Assembly: GCF_052857255.1 (NCBI RefSeq)
Contig: NC_135497.1
Coordinates: 181,813,594 to 181,877,593 of the forward strand
Length of the DNA stretch: 64,000 bases
Source: Amblyomma americanum
Taxonomy: Eukaryota; Arthropoda; Arachnida; Ixodida; Ixodidae
Reading direction: 5' to 3'
Of this stretch, positions 58,860 to 64,000 are shown one piece after another (positions within the stretch are counted from its first letter, which is position 1; every line of letters begins with the position of its first letter). The position numbers were made by a program, and so were the translations under genes. Under the pieces are notes generated by a model. It did no database searches. It saw only the letters and a list, made by a program, of their open reading frames with translations, and was not told the origin of the DNA.

Positions 58860-59600
58860 GATAGAGAGGGGGTGCGTTGAATAGAGGACGGCAGTCCATC
58901 TCAGATGAGCACCGTGCTGGTGATCCTAAACGTGCGACGACGGCAGAAAATGTGGCCTCTGTTCACAACCTCAGTAAGGAAGGCTGTCGAAGTTACCTTG
59001 CGACGGATATCAAGACAAGCGGGCATGGCACATGAACGGGTGCATGCCGCTGTCCGTAACGAAGGTTTCCGCGAAAGGAGCGCCGCGGAATCGGACAACG
59101 GCGCATATGTACGTGTAACAAAGCTTGGTGATTGCAGCCCTGAAACGTATTCACACCAGCCGGAAGGCTTTCTTGGATCGATATGTTAGACGAAATGAAG
59201 CCTGGCTAACTAACGAAGCAAAGGTCAAAACAACGGAAGCACCTTCCACATCCAAAACGACCCGACAGTGGGCGCCTGCGGGGAAGGCCCTGGACTCCGT
59301 CTTCGATAACTCCGAGGGAATTCGGCTGGTCGATTTCCTCAGAAACGCGGGGCACTCGGTGCCGAATAGCGCCACTGAGAGGAAACGTCCTAAAAAGCAG
59401 GAGCGAGGAGTCATTAACTCTTCGGGACAACGCACCCCGCCGCAGAGTCTCTCCCAAGAAGCAGTCAGCACTTGCGGCTTTGAACTAGTGCCGCGCCCGC
59501 TTATTCGCCTTACGTTGCACCGCCAGAATTTCGCTTTCTCGTTGCATTTCGTGATGAACAACCAAAAGGAAGCATTTGACCAAAAGGAAGCATTTTTCCA
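58860..59600 (+). pseudogene. Decayed mariner-type transposase
   Basis: The motif order of a mariner (D,D34D) transposase is readable, but spread over all three frames with at least four shifts. ISDEHRAG (58898-58921) is followed by TTAENVASVHNLSKE. A helix-turn-helix half, LRRISRQAGMAHERVHAAVR, lies near 58998-59057. FLDRYVRRNEAW is at 59170-59205, SEGIRLVDFL ends at 59340, RDNAP is at 59423-59437 and AYSPYVAPPEF ends at 59531. The first catalytic Asp position is Asn (codon 59194), the second Asp is kept (59426), and the third is Glu (59526). A normal protein is about 345 aa; this relic covers most of it, but the N-terminus is unclear. It cannot encode an active enzyme. The terminal inverted repeats were not found. 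Confidence 0.8.
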
Positions 59601-59678
59601 ACATGTGATGCAGGCATAGCTGCTGCTGGTAACTGCTCGGCCACCCAAATAGGAAAGTGTTTGTTTGTTTGTTTGTCA

Positions 59679-59732
59679 CAGCGCCAGCTGTTAAATTAAA
59701 TTAAATTAAATTAACAGCGTTAGCTGTTAAAT
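59679..59732. repeat. (TTAAA)n hairpin between 18-bp direct repeats
   Basis: TTAAA is repeated about four times (59691-59710). The tract is bounded by gctgttaa (59687-59694) and ttaacagc (59711-59718), which can pair, and by near-direct copies of 'cagcgccagctgttaaat' (59679-59696) and 'cagcgttagctgttaaat' (59715-59732). It lies exactly between the mariner relic and the LINE fragment and may mark an insertion junction. A GTTT repeat precedes it at 59659-59675. Confidence 0.75.
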
Positions 59733-60680
59733 AGAGCTCGGAAACAGTCTCTCCAACTTCTTCGTTTAAAGACACTTCCACCGTGGTCCTATTGCCAGCT
59801 CACTGACAATCGCCCCACTGTTTCCCCGTCGGTATCAGCAGCGTATCTGCCTGAAGGGTGCATATTATACACGGATGCATCACATTCTGCAGAGAGGGGA
59901 GTTACTGCTGTGTATAGTCCATCTCATCCGCATCTCAACTCTCGCGCGACGTATACTGCGGATACGTGCACTCCCCTGGCATTGGAACTTCAAGCCACTT
60001 ACAATGCCATTGCTTCCCTTCCGCTCGTTCCAACATTCAATACAGTTCACATTTACACCGACTCCCGCGCCGCCCTTAAACAGCTTAAGGCTGTTCGGCG
60101 GACATTCCATATTTCACAATCAATTCATGTGCTTTGCGCAAAGTATGCATTTCCTGTGCGCATACACTGGATTCGCTGCCATGCCCAGGATCCACATAAC
60201 ATTCAAGCGGATGCTATGACTCATCTTCATACATCAGACGATCCGCCACCTTCTCCTCTTCCCCCAGATCCGTTCCTGTCCCATGTTTCCGATTGCGAAG
60301 TTCTGCGCCAGCGAACACGCGCTCTAATTCCTCCGTGCTCGCACCCTCTCCCCCGTAGTCTTACTCGGCAGGAGGAGGTATCCGTGCGCCGGATTCGGGC
60401 AGGGGCGGCTCTGACACCATCTGTCCGTCATCGGTGGCGTGCCAAAGATCTGCCAGCACCTGACAGGTGCCCTCACTGTAGCGCTGCACCGGACATTTCT
60501 GATGTGCGGCACTGGTTGTGGACGCGTCCAGCGACGGCTGCTATCAGAAAACGGCTCCTCAGGGAGGTGGGCCTGCGGTGGAACCGCGAAAGGGACTACG
60601 TGAAGTGGACTATGGACAACCGTTTCATTAGCAACCTCTGCGACTACCTCAGCGCAACGGTTCTTCACTCCTTATTTTAA
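59724..60680 (+). CDS. LINE ORF2 C-terminus: RNase H domain and zinc-binding tail (5'-truncated)
   Basis: After a stop at 59721 the frame is open for 318 codons to the TAA at 60678. Numbering from 59724, the RNase H signature is complete: YTDAS (Asp51), ALELQA (Glu88), YTDSRAAL (Asp113), and WIRCHA with His153 followed by Asp163. This domain removes RNA from the RNA-DNA hybrid during target-primed reverse transcription and follows the reverse transcriptase in I-, LOA- and related LINEs. The tail has CPHC (249-252) and HWLWT (263-267); the usual final Cys of the CCHC cluster is Thr. Endonuclease and reverse transcriptase are absent, so the piece is a typical 5' truncation and has no start codon of its own. 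An intact frame in a truncated copy suggests recent insertion. Confidence 0.88.
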   Translation: MLNRARKQSLQLLRLKTLPPWSYCQLTDNRPTVSPSVSAAYLPEGCILYTDASHSAERGVTAVYSPSHPHLNSRATYTADTCTPLALELQATYNAIASLPLVPTFNTVHIYTDSRAALKQLKAVRRTFHISQSIHVLCAKYAFPVRIHWIRCHAQDPHNIQADAMTHLHTSDDPPPSPLPPDPFLSHVSDCEVLRQRTRALIPPCSHPLPRSLTRQEEVSVRRIRAGAALTPSVRHRWRAKDLPAPDRCPHCSAAPDISDVRHWLWTRPATAAIRKRLLREVGLRWNRERDYVKWTMDNRFISNLCDYLSATVLHSLF

Positions 60681-60757
60681 CTTTCAATCCCGTGCATTCC
60701 TTCCCCCTTCCTTTTTTCAACTTATGCCTCATTGCAAACTTCTCTAATAAAAAAAAA
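59724..60757 (+). mobile_element. 5'-truncated RNase H-bearing LINE, 3' end
   Basis: This comprises the frame ending at 60680, a short pyrimidine-rich 3' untranslated region and AATAAA merging into a short poly-A at 60746-60757. The left border is placed near 59724 but could lie up to about 60 bp further left. No target duplication was identified. The 3' end is not similar to the tails of the SINE families here, so this LINE is not visibly their partner. Confidence 0.8.
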
Positions 60758-63700
60758 CATAGCCGGTGTGTCTCGCGCTAACTTCGTCGTTGTCAGGTAC
60801 ACGCCATGCGGTCGCAACAAGCAGCCAGAGCCCTTGAACTGCTGCTCAAAATAACATCCTGAAATGACCACAATGCGCGGTCCCCTGCGCGCTTGCGCAG
60901 TAGCAGCCGCAACAGTTATAGGATAAACCCGCCAGCGGCGACATGGCACATCAGCATCAGATTTGCCGGAGGGCCACGGATGCCGCCGATGCGGAGCGCC
61001 GCGCTCTTAACGCTGCACGTATGCGGGAGGCCAGAGCGACAATAGCGCGGCGGCTCGAACAGAGGATGGACGTTATAGGGACGCTGGCCACAAACGCGCT
61101 GCACGACGAAATGCTCACGTCCGTGCAAAGACATTCTTCACACCATAAATAACTCGGTGAAACCCTCCCGAAAGAGAAACACGATCGTCACAGACTCGTG
61201 CGCGGCAGCAGAATTCAAAGCATATGTAGAAATTGCAAAAGCGCAATCGGGAACAGTAGCGTCGTTCATCCGCATTTTCAGGGGTGTAATCGCCATTTTA
61301 TTCTTTTTTTCTGAAAGGCTTGAAAACCTTCAGAACAGAGGGGAGAAATGCGCAGAAGTGCAAGGGGGTGCCCATGGGAACAGTCATGAAGTTCCGCCAC
61401 TGTCGGGCAACCCAACCGCGTGGAATTTAGGCGCACCCCGAGTATATCAGAAAGTGATATGAGCTCCCTAGAAAGAAAGCATTCCAAGCTTGCATTTGAG
61501 TGTAACCTCTCTCATTCCCATCAATAACAAAAGAAGTCACAGCTCTGGAGCCAAGATTTGCCGATTCCCTCCGCGTATGCATACAGTATTGCGGAGAGTG
61601 ACATGGGAGGAGACGGGCGAGAAGCTCGCTCTTAGCGACCAATTACCGAAAGCCAGGGCAAATGAAAAGCGCGGGATTGTATCCTTTCTTCCTTTCATTC
61701 TCACTACTCGGAAACACGCAACTTCACTGTGCGAATTCGAACATATCTGCTCAGTTGTGACGTGAGCAGCCTCTCGAGCGACTTCTGACGGTGGACATCT
61801 TTCTCAGAAAGCAGAGAGAGAAAAAAACGATCTAATCGTTTACGTCTGCTGCTAAACGGAGCCACGCTAGCAGAAGCAGACGAACGCGCTCGCCCTTTTT
61901 GCCTTCGTCACGCATGTGCCTGTCAAATATGCCAGTGCCAAAATATGCCAATATGCCGGTGCCAAAATGCTATAGCATGCAGGGTGCCTAACCGCCGACG
62001 AAAAAAAATAATAAAGAAACAAGAAAAGAAAGCCGGCAACCCGACGAGAAGGTGGCGGAATATTCGAACGGCGCTGGCCGACGCCCGCACAGCCATTCCG
62101 ACCCGAAGGCAAAAGCGACGGAGAAAGAATAGGCCAGACAAACGCGAGCCAGCATACGTGCACACGCAGAAAAGACCCTTCCTAGCAGGCATCACTTGGA
62201 GCGTTTGTTTTTGCGCGTGTCCGGCTCGCCGCGTTGCCATGGGATCACAGAGGCAGAGCAAACAAAGAGCGGGGGGGAAAAAAAAAAGAAAGATGCGCGG
62301 CGAAGCGGCCATACAGGAGACGTGCTCCTGTCCGGCGCGCGTGTATTTGCCTTTTAAAGGACGCCGAATATCGTCGCCATGCCCTACTTTGGCCGGGAAT
62401 CTTTCCTCGGCGACTCTGGCATGCAAGAGAGTGAATTATGTTCCCGCCGTCGCCTAGCAACCGGGAGGAGGCCTGAATTGGGTCAAGTCATTTCAAGTTG
62501 TGTTTTCGCTCCGATCGCTGGCGGACGGAGAGGTGGCTCCGCGCCGGCAACGCGCTGCCGCTGCAGCCACTCGACTGTGCATAACAGCAGCGTCAATGGC
62601 TGCGGCTTCTGCCATGGGCTGTGCATCATCGTTGCCCCGAGCAACGCCCGTAAGCAGCCGCTCTGCACGCCGCTCATCTCTCGACAGCGTGCGGCTCTCC
62701 TCCTAGCGAGATCTCAACACCGTCGGGCAGGCCGGCTGCGATGAATTATACGAGTGTGTTTACCAAGTCACACCGCGACGATTGACGCCTCGGTTTAAAG
62801 TGGGGAGCGGTAGAATCGTCGCGAAAGTGCTGCACCCCACCGCCGCCCCGTCGACGCCGAGTTCGGCCCCAAGTTTAGGGCTGGTAATGCGAAACCAGGG
62901 AGGGGATGATTGAGCGACCGCTAATTAATGGCTGCTCGCGCACACAAACTGCGCGTCAATTTCTTCGTCTCGTTGCTTCCGCACGCGATTTCTAGGCACG
63001 TCCACTGTGCGCAATGACTGGAGAATTAAGCAGCTCAGCCACGCGTGTGAAACTCTCTTCTTCCCTTGGGTTGGATTCACGAGAACGGCAATTCAGTGGT
63101 ACGAACTGCGGCAAGGATTCAGCGGAATAAACCGTAGATGCCTCCGGGCAGGTATGCTGGTTACAAAATGTCCGAACGCCTATGAAGGAAGGCGAAAACG
63201 CAGTTCGCAACGTAAAACAATCAGCAACGGCTATGACTTGCTGCCTCGCTGCACAGAACTATATTGACACGTTAGCGCCCAACAACGTCCAACACTAGCT
63301 CATGTTGGCACTTTCCCCTTTGTACCACAAAATATTCAACGGGGACAGACCATTAAATCGGAGATCGCATGTCTAGCAGACCAGGCAAGAAACAACAGCT
63401 GCTCGGAAGCGGCTTTTGTCCGAAATGTTGTAGCCTTCTGGCAATATGAGGCAGAAGATAGCGCTACCTCGCAGATGATGCCGACCAGCCAAATGTGCAG
63501 GGGCGAAACTGTGCGCGGGAAAAAAAAAATGCCTTTCCTTTTTTCTTTCTTGCTTTCCGCAGCCTAACCCTCGAAGGGTCAAGCAGCGACGCAACACCAG
63601 AGCAGTGACAGCCACTTTGCCGGGCAAAGTGAAATTTCCATACTGCGGCGCATGTGACAACCGCCCGAATCAACCGCGGCGCTTGGCTATAGATCGATCA

Positions 63701-64000
63701 AAGGATCGATGGAAGGAAGGAACGCAACAGTTGTCACTGAGCGACTGACTGCTCTCTAGCGAGCCTGTAAGCTAAAGCACTTTGTACGGACAACAATGAC
63801 GCGGCGTATCCAACCCTAACCACCCATTCGAAATGATTTAAAGCAAAGTAGGGGCCTTGTCACCAAGTGACCCCTTCTTTGCGAGTCGCAGTCCACTCTG
63901 CAAAACTCTTAAAAGCGTACAGGTCTTCCACATAATTGTTATATGTGTATTTTTCCATCCCCATGCGACACAGCTCGCACTCATTTGTAGGCTGACGAGC
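60758..64000. other. Non-coding stretch with one small frame
   Basis: Apart from the frame at 60943-61152, nothing is recognised. A GC-rich block at 62000-62760 has long chance frames on both strands. 'ctgcgcgcttgcgcag' near 60887 is a short GC palindrome resembling an NRF1-type site. Confidence 0.45.
60943..61152 (+). CDS. Small hypothetical frame, 69 aa, charged helix
   Basis: The ATG lies in strong context (G at -3, G at +4) and opens 69 codons to a TAA. The central part, ADAERRALNAARMREARAT followed by IARRLEQRMD, is Ala/Arg/Glu-rich and likely a basic helix or coiled coil. It resembles the repetitive N-terminal regions of some tick transposon proteins in flavour only; no domain can be named. 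About 60% of third positions are G or C. A GC-rich, NRF1-like palindrome lies about 45 bp upstream. It could be a real small exon, a transposon remnant or chance. Confidence 0.28.
   Translation: MAHQHQICRRATDAADAERRALNAARMREARATIARRLEQRMDVIGTLATNALHDEMLTSVQRHSSHHK

Noticed and set aside
1..64000. Bacterial-type systems, CRISPR arrays, integrated viral genes, rRNA genes
   Set aside because: No regularly spaced repeats, no operon-like gene runs with ribosome-binding sites, no recognisable viral or ribosomal sequence. The DNA is clearly animal, with SINEs and LINEs.

Overview
This window looks like nuclear DNA of a hard tick (Ixodidae, probably Metastriata). The evidence is several tRNA-derived SINE families whose sequences I recognise as tick-type. 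One is a Ruka-like family with an A-box, a B-box and an ATT-rich tail; another ends in a 'gggacgttaaaccccc'-type tail. Base composition is balanced to GC-rich, CpG is not obviously depleted, G and C homopolymers are long and frequent, and there are no long conserved reading frames, operons or bacterial signals. Genus and species cannot be decided from the sequence alone.

I find no complete protein-coding gene. Nearly all apparent reading frames are GC-rich or low-complexity chance frames. The best coding evidence is a 137-bp candidate exon at 26859-26995 on the + strand: one open frame, high third-position GC, a polypyrimidine acceptor and a GTGAGC donor. A weaker candidate lies at 18109-18308. 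Two short ATG-initiated frames (46931-47179 and 60943-61152) have fair composition but no recognised relatives. The window is therefore best read as intergenic and/or intronic DNA.

Mobile elements are the recognisable content. 7-13 kb holds three tRNA-type SINEs facing both ways, one with a perfect 15-bp target-site duplication (TSD), a TTAA-flanked 141-bp palindromic element, and a SINE whose tail has become a 77-bp (TAA)n microsatellite. 26-28 kb holds an unclassified 450-bp unit between 13-bp direct repeats and a 271-bp MITE; a second MITE copy is at 38 kb. 31-33.5 kb holds a 940-bp fold-back element with about 424-bp arms and a TA duplication, then a relative that has lost most of one arm. 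44 kb holds a SINE with a perfect 13-bp TSD.

56.9-60.8 kb is a cluster: a reverse-oriented SINE, two Ruka-like SINEs, a decayed mariner transposase with at least four frame changes, an AT-rich (TTAAA)n hairpin, and the 3' end of a LINE. The LINE piece is a continuous 318-codon frame with an RNase H domain whose acidic residues are all present, although the reverse transcriptase is missing.

The SINEs work as parasites: they carry an internal RNA polymerase III promoter and depend on LINE enzymes for copying. The short inverted-repeat elements likewise encode nothing and would depend on transposases from elsewhere. Three of the SINE families share one central core joined to different tails, which I consider the most informative pattern here. 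I found no CRISPR array, no rRNA gene, no functional-looking tRNA gene and no virus-derived gene.
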